Below are positions 60,709 to 64,000 of a DNA stretch of 64,000 nucleotides, piece by piece (position 1 is the stretch's first letter; the number at the start of each line of letters is the position of its first letter). The position numbers were made by a program, and so were the translations under genes. The notes beneath the pieces were generated by a model. The model saw nothing but the letters and a program-made list of their open reading frames with translations, did no database searches and was not told where the DNA came from. The DNA comes from Arion vulgaris (lineage: Eukaryota; Mollusca; Gastropoda; Stylommatophora; Arionidae): assembly GCA_020796225.1 (NCBI GenBank), contig CM036758.1, forward strand, positions 72,694,866-72,758,865, written 5' to 3'.

Positions 60709-63560
60709 TAAAAGTAGACAAACACACAAAACAAAATAAACCAATGAATAAAAGGTTACCTAAAGCAAAGTTCAAGCTTTGAAAGATTTCTGCACGTACG
60801 TCCAGTTTAATATCTAAATCTTGCTGAAAAATAGAGGAAATAATGATTGTTAAATTAGAAAAACAGTGTTTCAAACCCAACATAATGTACTATTATATAC
60901 ATATACTCAAAGAATGCAGGTTATTCATGTAAGTTCAATCAATCAATCTATTCACATGTAAAAAAAACAATTGAAGTAAAATATTTAAGGACTAGAGTTA
61001 TATAATCCAATTTTTTTTGCTGCTTTGTGACATTATGAAGAACTTGTTAACACAAGATCAACATGAAAGTCACGGAAGCACAGTGATTAGAGTAATTGCT
61101 TCCTAGAAAGGGTGGGCTCCGGTTCGATCTCCAGTTGGAGTGGTATATTTCTGACTGCAAACAATTTTAAGTCTACCAAGTCTCAACTGGGTACCAAAGA
61201 AACACCGGGAAGTAACGTAGCTAGAAATATGCTGACCACATCACCATCGTATGGGGTCTCTGTGTCGAAGTGAATAAGCAGACTGCCTTTGCCTTGCGTC
61301 GTAAAGGTCATTTTTTCTCGGAGAACCTTTACGACTATTGCAGCAGCTACGGAATTTATGCTTAGTCAATACTCTTGGCAGGTAGTCTGCCATTTCTGAG
61401 GAATGTGATTGATTGCCATGGGGAAACCCGTGCAATGAGGTCAATCCTTCGTCTATAGATTCCTTTTCAGATTCATCATGTGCAGTTAAGTCAGAGAAAA
61501 AGACAAGCCTAACACTGTATTCTTCAATATACCACATGGTATGAAAATAGGCTATTTACTTCTTTCTTTCTAGCAAGATAAACATCAAATTTCTTCCTTA
61601 CCCTTAGACTTGCATTGAGAAAGATCTGAGTGTAATACAACTGGTCATCATCTCCATCTTCAATTGGCTGATAAGTTACAAGTGAATAGACTTCCCTAGC
61701 ATAACCAATAAAGCCTGAAATATACAAGAGAAGTCATTCATATCTATGAAAAATGAAAATCATGGCATATCCTAAAGGATGTAGCCATCAACCACAGTAA
61801 ATGAGTCGTTGATTTTCTAGGCACCACTTATACGTTCAGTAGTTTGCCATTGCTTTCTGAACTGTGATGTCTATTTTTACCTTTTGTAAAAATCCCACAG
61901 AAACGCATTTGCTTCCAAACTTGCCCACCGTGGGGTTTGAACCAGGTACGCTTGGGTTCGTGATTGAGCTCACTAAAGCTTGAGCTACAGATGCTCACTT
62001 CATCTATACCTTGTTATATTGTCTCAGTACCAATGGGGAAATTCTGTCACAACTATGATACAGAAATTAAAGCAATCAAGGTGGCAACTGAAAAACTGTT
62101 GAATACCAGACCCAATCCTCAACCTGTTGTATTTTTGACTGATGCAAAATCAGCACTCCAAGCACTCCAGTCCAGAAAATTGCTATGTCTATAGACCCCA
62201 CTGTCTAAATTGTCCAAGCAGTGCAATGTCGTCTTGGAGTGGATACCCTCTCACTGTGGAATACCAGGAAATGAAACAGCAGACCGAATGGCCAAGGAAG
62301 GTGCTGCAGGAGAGCAACCGGATGTGCCAATTACCTACCACCAAAAGAAAAGGATGATTAAATCAATGAGAAAGCCACAAATACCAACACAAGATGATTA
62401 CTATAATATGAGAAGATTGGAACAAGTTGTCATTCTGCGCCTTAGAACAGGACACAATCTGCTCCGTAGCCACATGTATACAAAATTCAAGATTGGCAAT
62501 TCAGCCATGTGTACATGTGGACAGGCACACCAGACTGCAGAGCACATACTTCAAGACTGCCCTGAATATGATACACTGAGGCAAACTCACTGGCCTAATG
62601 AAACAACACTCGACAGAAAACTACATGGACCTCTGTGTGAGCTACAAAAGACAATGAAGTTCATACAAGAGACAACATTGAATATATAGACATATTTCAA
62701 GCGAACGAAAGGAAGGATATTGTCTCAGTATATCAGACAATACGAAATTTGTCAAATAAACAGAAGCAAAATGGAAACAAAACTGACCAACATGAAAAAT
62801 ATGTACTAAAATAGCTCAGACTGCACAGCGTGTATGTCAAGACTGAAACACAGACTCTAGAGCAGATCCTGCAGTCTTGTCCGTCATACATACATCTAAA
62901 TGTAAATACGTACCAAACAAACATGTACTATAAATATCATGATGATGTATAATAATAATAATTCCTCTCGTCCGTTATACGTTACATAGGGCCTGCAAGT
63001 AATTTCTCCATAGCGCTCTATTCTGGGCAACTCGCTCAATCTCCTCCATGGAACTGAGACCGATATTTCCTGCCTCTCTCAGCAAAGTTCGTTTCAGGGT
63101 CTCCTTAGGTCAACCTCTCTTTCTTGAACCCTTTGCATCCCACTTCAATGCCTGCTTTGATATTCGTTGATCATTTCTCCTCAAGGTGTGCCCAACATAT
63201 CTCCATCTTCTCTTTCTTATAAGATGATGTATGCATGTTTGTTATATGTGTATACATGTCCTCCGACTGTTATTCCTGCCGTTTCTTCTATATGTCGCAT
63301 GATTTATCATATACAAATATAATATGGTGTATGAGAGGAGACAATATTAAGAAGCATAGCAATGTAGCGTTTTGAGTCCATATGTGTGATATATGTGATA
63401 TTCTGTTTTTTCTTTTGATTATTATTATTTTATGTGCTGCTCATATTTGCACACATTGGAAACCATAGAAAACTCAATTTTGGTGTAAATAATCTATAAG
63501 CGACTTACCTCCAGAGTTTAAGAATCTTTTTTCTGTTTCTTTTACTGTAGGATATTGTTC
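33872..63560 (-). CDS. PLOD: Procollagen-lysine 2-oxoglutarate 5-dioxygenase (lysyl hydroxylase), 3' sixteen exons
   Basis: This ER-lumen enzyme hydroxylates collagen lysines using Fe(II), O2, ascorbate and 2-oxoglutarate; some family members also glycosylate hydroxylysine. Exons, 5' to 3' on the minus strand: 63509-63560, 61602-61714, 60760-60823, 58094-58191, 55971-56072, 53660-53791, 51065-51186, 48686-48785, 45680-45805, 44454-44589, 41106-41219, 39203-39271, 38481-38585, 37354-37496, 35715-35843 and 33872-34027. About 586 residues are visible; vertebrate homologues have about 730, so the signal peptide and early glycosyltransferase domain lie beyond 64000. Diagnostic motifs are [86 protein letters not shown] and the C-terminal FIDP. 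The HHD pair, the distal His (THYHEG) and the 2-oxoglutarate Arg (TRYI) are present. Frame breaks at exon 14 and at two junctions look like lost homopolymer bases. Confidence 0.95.
34270..34620 (+). mobile_element. RNase H-bearing non-LTR 3' relic
   Basis: Reads [37 protein letters not shown] and [19 protein letters not shown], then the common 3' end. Just downstream of the PLOD stop side. Confidence 0.82.
35359..35607 (-). repeat. SINE family A
   Basis: Starts with a TTC tail, TATCGACCACTTGTTAACCA, ends GTGGGCCCCGGCACCAC. In the last PLOD intron. Confidence 0.88.
35715..35843 (-). CDS. PLOD: PLOD exon: Fe(II) HxD site
   Basis: Acceptor TACAAACAG, donor CAG|GTATGT, 43 codons. It encodes [33 protein letters not shown] and GIDFQ. 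HHD supplies two of the three iron ligands. The previous donor is phase 2 and this acceptor phase 0; one extra C at the acceptor (CCC for CC) would give GYSI-PPHAI. Confidence 0.96.
35885..36250. repeat. Tandem duplication, unit about 170 bp
   Basis: Two copies starting with ATCATATTCTATTTGACTATC-like sequence and ending GAAGGCTAGCTTT / CAAGGCTAGCTTTCC; about 85 percent alike by eye. Confidence 0.75.
36361..36430. repeat. 19-20 bp tandem repeat around GCATGC
   Basis: Four units of TAGCTCAGCATGCGGTTAG type. Confidence 0.9.
36685..36800. repeat. Interspersed repeat (GCACTCCGGAC type)
   Basis: CATTGCACTTCGGACATGTC, CTAGTTCGATGTTGATT. Confidence 0.6.
37354..37496 (-). CDS. PLOD: PLOD exon 14, frame broken
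   Basis: It contains [17 protein letters not shown] in one frame, [14 protein letters not shown] in a second and [10 protein letters not shown] in a third. Together they match the conserved GGYENVPT...GY block. Each break sits at a short homopolymer (TTT near 37431, CCC near 37386), where one added base restores the family reading. The 5' edge (acceptor CATACAG at 37497) also does not join cleanly. The donor is CAT|GTATGT. An assembly error or a defective allele would look the same here. Confidence 0.8.
37780..38385 (+). mobile_element. RT C-terminal relic
   Basis: Broken frames read [31 protein letters not shown] and [16 protein letters not shown], followed by the same tail as 23000-23430 reversed. 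It lies in the PLOD intron between exons 13 and 14. Confidence 0.75.
38481..38585 (-). CDS. PLOD: PLOD exon: start of lysyl hydroxylase domain
   Basis: Acceptor AACTTATCCACAG, donor GAA|GTAAGT, 35 codons. It encodes [15 protein letters not shown] and [14 protein letters not shown], equivalent to PCPDVYWFP and MEHYGQWS. Confidence 0.95.
38769..39015 (-). repeat. SINE family A
   Basis: TTC tail, TAGACCACTTGTCAACCAC, GCCAGCACATCCGATTTCTG. Confidence 0.87.
39203..39271 (-). CDS. PLOD: PLOD exon: [15 protein letters not shown]
   Basis: Acceptor CTTTTTCTAG, donor ATG|GTGAAG, 23 codons in phase 0. [16 protein letters not shown] matches the family's DWKE-YIH-NYSKAL. Confidence 0.92.
39826..40050 (-). 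repeat. SINE family B
   Basis: Reverse copy ending TTGGGCCCGGTAACCACTCG (tRNA-like head). Confidence 0.87.
40175..40560 (+). mobile_element. Non-LTR 3' relic
   Basis: Reads [38 protein letters not shown] and KMGNSAIW; the same module as 62340-62690. Confidence 0.8.
40690..40995. repeat. Interspersed repeat (GTGGAGCATAG type)
   Basis: Shares CTCAACAGTTGTTCGCCACT and GATAGTCAAGCACCCTTCA with 54240-54350, and a start with 53890-53920. Confidence 0.6.
41106..41219 (-). CDS. PLOD: PLOD exon: NRDSWGHL / [11 protein letters not shown]
   Basis: Acceptor ATCTTTTTCAG, donor TTG|GTATGT, phase 0. It encodes [15 protein letters not shown] and [16 protein letters not shown]. Confidence 0.94.
41289..41460. 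repeat. Interspersed repeat, second copy of 7686-7872
   Basis: CAATTGTTCATTGTTCATTTG start; parallel over its full length. Confidence 0.8.
41469..41541 (-). repeat. SINE family A, 3' part
   Basis: AACATCAACCACTTGTTAA, TTTATGTGATCTATGCC. Confidence 0.65.
41925..42380 (+). mobile_element. RT C-terminal relic, copy 1
   Basis: Decayed copy of the 43840-44350 segment (GACAAGACAGAATTAAGAA, GAACAAACTGAGCATCACTG). Confidence 0.65.
42880..43745 (+). mobile_element. Penelope-like element: GIY-YIG end and 3' region
   Basis: Two frames separated by one indel near 43195 read [19 protein letters not shown] and [14 protein letters not shown], then [15 protein letters not shown]. This is the GIY-YIG endonuclease pattern (GET-R-L-RF-HL, HF---GHS, E-ELI-L) that ends Penelope-like ORFs. 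A 3' segment follows with TTGATAAAGGCC, GGTCGAAACGTTGC and GTAAAACTATAGTAC, the word set found in scattered copies across the window. The upstream reverse transcriptase is not visible. More CpG-rich than its surroundings, so probably a younger insertion. Confidence 0.75.
43840..44350 (+). mobile_element. RT C-terminal relic, copy 2
   Basis: Reads [19 protein letters not shown] and TIANEELLR; the RTE-like tail. Paralogous to 41925-42380 on the other side of the Penelope-like element. Confidence 0.75.
44454..44589 (-). CDS. PLOD: PLOD exon: LWNVP / YDPDMSFC
   Basis: Acceptor TTAATTAAG, donor AAG|GTGATT. Entry in phase 2 gives [18 protein letters not shown], then [15 protein letters not shown]. 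Confidence 0.93.
44695..44790. repeat. Interspersed repeat (GCACTCCGGAC type)
   Basis: ATATCTTCATTGCACTCCGG, CAATATCTCCAACAGTGTCC. Confidence 0.65.
45190..45605 (-). repeat. SINE family H, near full length
   Basis: Reverse copy of about 415 bp (ACATCTTCAGCACCATTTGG, CTGGGCTCGCTCTCCGTCAG, GGTAGCTACCCTTAGACAAC). The best partner is 60258-60702. Confidence 0.85.
45680..45805 (-). CDS. PLOD: PLOD exon: LWSNFWGAL / YARSEDY
   Basis: Acceptor TTTTATTTTAG, donor GT|GTGAGT, phase 2 on both sides and consistent. It encodes [20 protein letters not shown] and [14 protein letters not shown], near-identical to the family block. Confidence 0.96.
46015..46640. repeat. Nested minisatellite: 16-bp units inside a 65-75 bp unit
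   Basis: The outer unit carries CATACTGCAGTGATCAGATA, CGAGTGCAACTATGCTTC and a CCTCTC-rich part. Between them CTACTCACTCAGCCAC is tandemly repeated in two blocks (46238-46295, 46425-46605). Confidence 0.95.
47028..47227 (+). repeat. tRNA-derived SINE (family C)
   Basis: GCCCAGCGTGTTCAGTAGCG, AGGTTCAACTCC (B box), GCTCAAGTGCTTCTGGATCG. Confidence 0.87.
47250..48560 (-). mobile_element. Non-LTR reverse-transcriptase fragment, longest in window
   Basis: The minus strand from 48560 reads [37 protein letters not shown] and [12 protein letters not shown], the RT palm entry motif (G-RQGC-LS-LLF). It continues to about 47490 through the post-RT tail. A different RT tail (47260-47480) abuts at its 3' side. 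Frames broken. Confidence 0.85.
48686..48785 (-). CDS. PLOD: PLOD exon: [11 protein letters not shown]
   Basis: Acceptor TAACATTCAG, donor CAG|GTTAGT. The coding frame [18 protein letters not shown] and [12 protein letters not shown] requires phase-1 entry, while the previous donor is phase 2. Two G's missing from CAGGGGAGG would fix it and restore the usual RN-to-Cys spacing. The family's D-A-D is here D-S-I. Confidence 0.85.
48950..49170 (-). repeat. Penelope-type 3'-end repeat
   Basis: Starts at a TA run. GGAACTGCAGTAAAACTAT, GTACTGTAGTTTTACAAAT, AACAAGGCCTTTATCAAGC; the reverse of 43570-43745. Confidence 0.88.
49262..49440 (-). repeat. Penelope-type 3'-end repeat, second copy
   Basis: Same sequence as 48950-49130, also preceded by a TATATATA run, truncated at ACACAAATT. 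Confidence 0.88.
49445..49990. repeat. 32-bp minisatellite
   Basis: About fifteen units of ACTTAACCACTAAGATCTG + ATTCAAGACAGAA, most regular at 49520-49800 and decayed at both edges. Lies in a PLOD intron. Confidence 0.95.
50386..50631 (+). repeat. SINE family B, full length
   Basis: Head CGCCCGAGTGGTTACCGGGC (A-box-like), AAATTTGGGGTGTAAAGAAT, ending (GAA)n. Confidence 0.92.
50640..51058 (+). mobile_element. Non-LTR 3' relic
   Basis: Reads [39 protein letters not shown] and LPPGERQ with a stop. Ends a few bases from the PLOD exon at 51065. Confidence 0.8.
51065..51186 (-). CDS. PLOD: PLOD exon: VRVSLPED / GQARNWA
   Basis: Acceptor TATTTTGGCAG; 40 codons plus two bases; donor GT|GTAAGT. 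It encodes [16 protein letters not shown] and EGQARNWAV. Exit in phase 2 does not match the phase-1 entry needed by the next exon. Confidence 0.9.
51340..51567 (+). repeat. tRNA-derived SINE (family G)
   Basis: CTGTAGTGAGCTCAATCAC (A-box-like), CAGTTCAAATCCC (B box), AGAAAGCAATGACAAACTAC. Confidence 0.85.
52175..52400 (-). repeat. SINE family H, part
   Basis: AGTGCTTATCCTTCGGTGGT, CCAGCATTTACTGGGTTTGC. Fused to the RT relic that follows. Confidence 0.75.
52400..52650 (-). mobile_element. Reverse-transcriptase fragment with catalytic motif
   Basis: The minus strand reads [18 protein letters not shown] and [22 protein letters not shown] stands for the usual FADD/YADD metal-binding motif, and NATKTEVM for the following N-KTEVM block. 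Confidence 0.85.
52855..52971 (-). repeat. SINE family G, left part (split by insertion)
   Basis: AATCGTGGAATATCTTTCAC to CTTGCTTTCTGAACGGTAAG. It resumes at 53268 after the insertion. Confidence 0.85.
52972..53267 (+). mobile_element. Composite SINE insertion with 12-bp target duplication
   Basis: A 296-bp insert flanked by direct repeats GAACGGTAAGGT (52960-52971 and 53268-53279). Its 5' part is a family B head (GCCGAGTGGTTACGGGGCC ... CGACTAAGGAGG). Its 3' part is family H (AGCGAGCCAAGTAACGCTGG, CACCATCTTC-type body in reverse) with a GAGAAAGAGA tail. Confidence 0.9.
53268..53395 (-). repeat. SINE family G, right part
   Basis: Continues the 52855 copy to GAGTTTGAACCAGGTAC and GTTGTGACCGAGCT. 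Confidence 0.85.
53428..53601 (+). repeat. tRNA-derived SINE (family C)
   Basis: CGTGCCCAGCGCGTTAGTAG, GGGTTCAACTCC, GCTCAAGTGCTTCTGGATCG. Lacks about 30 bp of the head centre. Confidence 0.85.
53660..53791 (-). CDS. PLOD: PLOD exon: accessory domain start
   Basis: Acceptor TTTATCAACAG, donor AAT|GTAAGT, phase 0 on both sides. It encodes [30 protein letters not shown] and VYIHNN, the glycosyltransferase-like accessory domain. Confidence 0.94.
54240..54350. repeat. Interspersed repeat (GTGGAGCATAG type)
   Basis: GGAGCATAGTGCCTCAACAG, GGATAGTTGAGCACTCTTC; partner of 40750-40860. Confidence 0.6.
54419..54672 (+). repeat. SINE family B, full length
   Basis: CGCCCGAGTGGTTATAGGGC head to (GAA)n. 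Confidence 0.92.
54745..54990 (+). repeat. SINE family A
   Basis: AATAGTACCACTGCGACC, GTGCTGGCCTACTTGTAGGC, GTGGTCGATATGGAGC. Confidence 0.9.
55495..55950. repeat. Inverted pair of family E tRNA-derived SINEs
   Basis: A forward copy (55495-55760; head GCCGTTGTAGCGTAGTTG, body GTCGACCCAGCCT) meets a reverse copy (to 55950; GGATTGAACCCGG, then AGAAGCAAGCTCACTAAC). Confidence 0.85.
55965..55970 (-). other. PLOD: GC-type 5' splice site
   Basis: The minus strand reads AAG|GCAAGT at the end of the LVDISTLK exon. Exon phases on both sides are 0 and agree with the family alignment. Confidence 0.85.
55971..56072 (-). CDS. PLOD: PLOD exon with GC donor
   Basis: Acceptor CTCATTACTAG; 34 codons, phase 0 on both sides. 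It encodes [12 protein letters not shown] and GCLSCDEDL. The donor reads AAG|GCAAGT, a strong GC-type 5' splice site. No in-frame GT donor is nearby. Confidence 0.88.
56170..56480 (-). mobile_element. Non-LTR 3' relic
   Basis: Reverse match to 62960-63225 (AGCAAAGTTCATTTCAGAGT, CAAGATATGCCCAACATATC). Confidence 0.75.
56870..57150 (+). mobile_element. RNase H-bearing non-LTR 3' relic
   Basis: [36 protein letters not shown]; ends with GGGGAGACTGAGCACC and TAACCAATAA. Confidence 0.8.
57890..58040 (-). repeat. Penelope-type 3'-end repeat
   Basis: GACTGCAGTAAAACTATGTA, AGTACTGTAGTTTTACC, AAAAGGCCTTTATCAAAC. It ends just beside the PLOD exon at 58094. Confidence 0.87.
58094..58191 (-). CDS. PLOD: PLOD exon: HGNGPIK
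   Basis: Acceptor GATTTTCAG, donor GTATAC, entry in phase 1, exit in phase 0. It encodes [15 protein letters not shown] and [11 protein letters not shown], the end of the glycosyltransferase domain. The His and Asn of HGNG are conserved. Confidence 0.93.
58728..58836 (-). repeat. SINE family B, head half
   Basis: GCATCCGATTTCAGCCAAAG to GGGCCCGGTAACCACTCGG. Confidence 0.85.
59192..59430 (+). repeat. SINE family A
   Basis: GGAAGCAAAGAATAGTACCA to GTGGAGCGGTCAAAGAAG. Confidence 0.9.
59877..59992 (+). repeat. SINE family D, truncated
   Basis: GGAGTCTCTGTGACTAAGTC head, B box GGGTTCGAATTC, then a shortened body ending AAGTCAATCCTTCAG. Confidence 0.82.
59993..60216. mobile_element. piggyBac-type MITE
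   Basis: TTAA at both borders. The terminal inverted repeats CCCTTTAGCTGCTA and TAGCAGCTAAAGGG are perfect over 14 bp. The 216-bp body is without coding capacity. CCCTTT-type ends at TTAA are the mark of the piggyBac superfamily. Confidence 0.88.
60258..60702 (+). repeat. SINE family H with (GA)n tail
   Basis: GGCAAACCAAGTAGTC, GGTCGCTACCCTAAGAG, GGATAAGCACCAGAGG, then a 37-bp GA tract (60666-60702). A second short copy of AACGAAGAACGAACCCACTAA marks an internal duplication. Confidence 0.87.
60760..60823 (-). CDS. PLOD: PLOD exon: [10 protein letters not shown]
   Basis: Acceptor TATTTTTCAG, donor GTAACC. Entry in phase 0, exit in phase 1. [20 protein letters not shown] matches the family's LD...IFQNLNGAL block. 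It starts about 60 bp beyond a (GA)n SINE tail. Confidence 0.92.
61071..61552 (+). repeat. Family E SINE split by a family D SINE
   Basis: The family E head and body (B box GGTTCGATCTCC, TCTACCAAGTCTCAACTGGG) run to CATCACCATCGTATG. A family D copy occupies 61252-61470. Family E sequence resumes to CCACATGGTATGAAAATAGG. Confidence 0.82.
61602..61714 (-). CDS. PLOD: PLOD exon: FIGYA / DDDQLYYT
   Basis: Entry in phase 1, exit in phase 0 before GTAAGG. It encodes [12 protein letters not shown] and an acidic [14 protein letters not shown]. In LH3 the equivalent aspartates belong to the glycosyltransferase active site. Confidence 0.95.
61745..61985 (-). repeat. tRNA-derived SINE (family G)
   Basis: AATCATGGCATATCCTAAAG, TTTGCCATTGCTTTCTGAAC, GGGGTTTGAACCAGGTACG. 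Confidence 0.88.
61995..62700 (+). mobile_element. Non-LTR element 3' end: RNase H and Cys-rich tail
   Basis: A first frame reads [18 protein letters not shown]. After one indel near 62200 a 159-codon frame reads [20 protein letters not shown] and MAKEGAA: an RNase H domain with its D (TDAKSAL) and late D (NETAD). A tail follows with [35 protein letters not shown]. This arrangement is typical of Jockey-like elements. Best preserved copy in the window. Confidence 0.9.
62945..63230 (-). mobile_element. Non-LTR 3' relic
   Basis: The minus strand reads [45 protein letters not shown] and YLQALCNV. Confidence 0.8.
63509..63560 (-). CDS. PLOD: PLOD exon (first visible)
   Basis: Acceptor ATTATTACAG, donor GGAG|GTAAGT. 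It starts in phase 0 and ends in phase 1. It encodes [17 protein letters not shown], the glycosyltransferase-domain segment just before GFIGYA. Confidence 0.9.
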
Positions 63561-63642
63561 CTGTAATAATAATGAAGTCTAAAGGTAATTATATGAAGCA
63601 TGCTAAACGTCAGTGTTTAAATATATCAGTGGTTATCAAGTG

Positions 63643-63880
63643 CTGGCGTCTGTGGCCTAGGAGATAGTGGCTCGGTCTATTAACTCTGACATTCTGAGTT
63701 CGAATCACACTGCGGACAATTTGGTTGCAAATTGTTGCGCATAGATTTTTACAAAAAGGACGATGGCCCCACCCGTTCAGAAAGCAATGGTAAACTATTG
63801 AATGTAATAATGCCTAGAAAAATCACAAATAGCGTTGAAAAGCTGGGGTTGATTCGCAAAGTCCTGTAAAGGATATGCAA
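63643..63880 (+). repeat. tRNA-derived SINE (family G)
   Basis: CTGTGGCCTAGGAGATAGTG (A-box-like), GAGTTCGAATCAC (B box), CAGAAAGCAATGGTAAACTA. In the 5'-most visible PLOD intron. Confidence 0.87.
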
Positions 63881-64000
63881 TTAACTTCTATCAAGTGATA
63901 GCATAAGAACCATACTGGTAGAATAAGTTGTAATATGTAAAGGGTTTTTTGTTGGTATGTGGAGAACTACTGTTAATATCATCATCGTGTGTCATGCCAG

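Noticed and set aside
62210..62689. 159-codon frame as a host RNase H gene
   Set aside because: The Cys-rich tail and the truncated copies at 20270 and 40175 identify it as the 3' end of a non-LTR retrotransposon.
63650..63725. Functional tRNA gene
   Set aside because: It is the head of a SINE family G copy. The acceptor stem does not pair and the known body follows.

Overview
This window is animal nuclear DNA: AT-rich, intron-rich and heavily loaded with retroelements. The coding content is two multi-exon genes whose exons are short (52-471 bp) and separated by kilobase introns with GT-AG borders. Domain content (a TIR protein of the kind expanded in molluscs, and a lysyl hydroxylase) plus many tRNA-derived SINEs, non-LTR retrotransposon relics and a Penelope-like element point to a lophotrochozoan, most probably a gastropod mollusc. 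The species cannot be named from the sequence.

Layout. (1) 1-2984: microsatellite and retroelement relics. (2) 2985-22872, plus strand: the last ten visible exons of a TIR-domain protein. The TIR fold is split over exons 2-5, followed by a conserved Cys/His-containing C-terminal region. The final exon carries a basic tail and a CaaX-like C-terminus (CHLM). (3) 22873-33871: intergenic space between two convergent genes, holding SINEs, LINE fragments and TTAA-flanked inverted-repeat elements. (4) 33872-63560, minus strand: sixteen exons of a procollagen-lysine 2-oxoglutarate 5-dioxygenase (lysyl hydroxylase, PLOD), from the middle of the N-terminal glycosyltransferase domain to the stop codon. 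The iron- and 2-oxoglutarate-binding residues are intact. The 5' exons lie beyond 64000.

Almost everything else is repeats. There are at least six tRNA-derived or tRNA-like SINE families, two of which share a plan and end in a GAA tract. There are 3' relics of RNase H-bearing non-LTR elements and of reverse-transcriptase elements, one endonuclease fragment, a GIY-YIG fragment of a Penelope-like element, TTAA/CCCTTT-type MITEs, and several minisatellites.

The most unusual observations are: a minisatellite that grew out of a duplicated TIR exon, including its 5' splice site, with a decayed second copy of the exon at its far end; a piggyBac-like family of TTAA-bordered inverted-repeat elements; a 296-bp composite SINE with a 12-bp target-site duplication; a hammerhead-like motif repeated in Penelope-type 3' ends; a CpG-rich island with a possible nested gene inside an intron of the TIR gene; and a GC-AG intron in PLOD. 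Several reading-frame breaks in both genes can be repaired by restoring one or two bases to short homopolymers. That suggests long-read assembly errors rather than gene decay.
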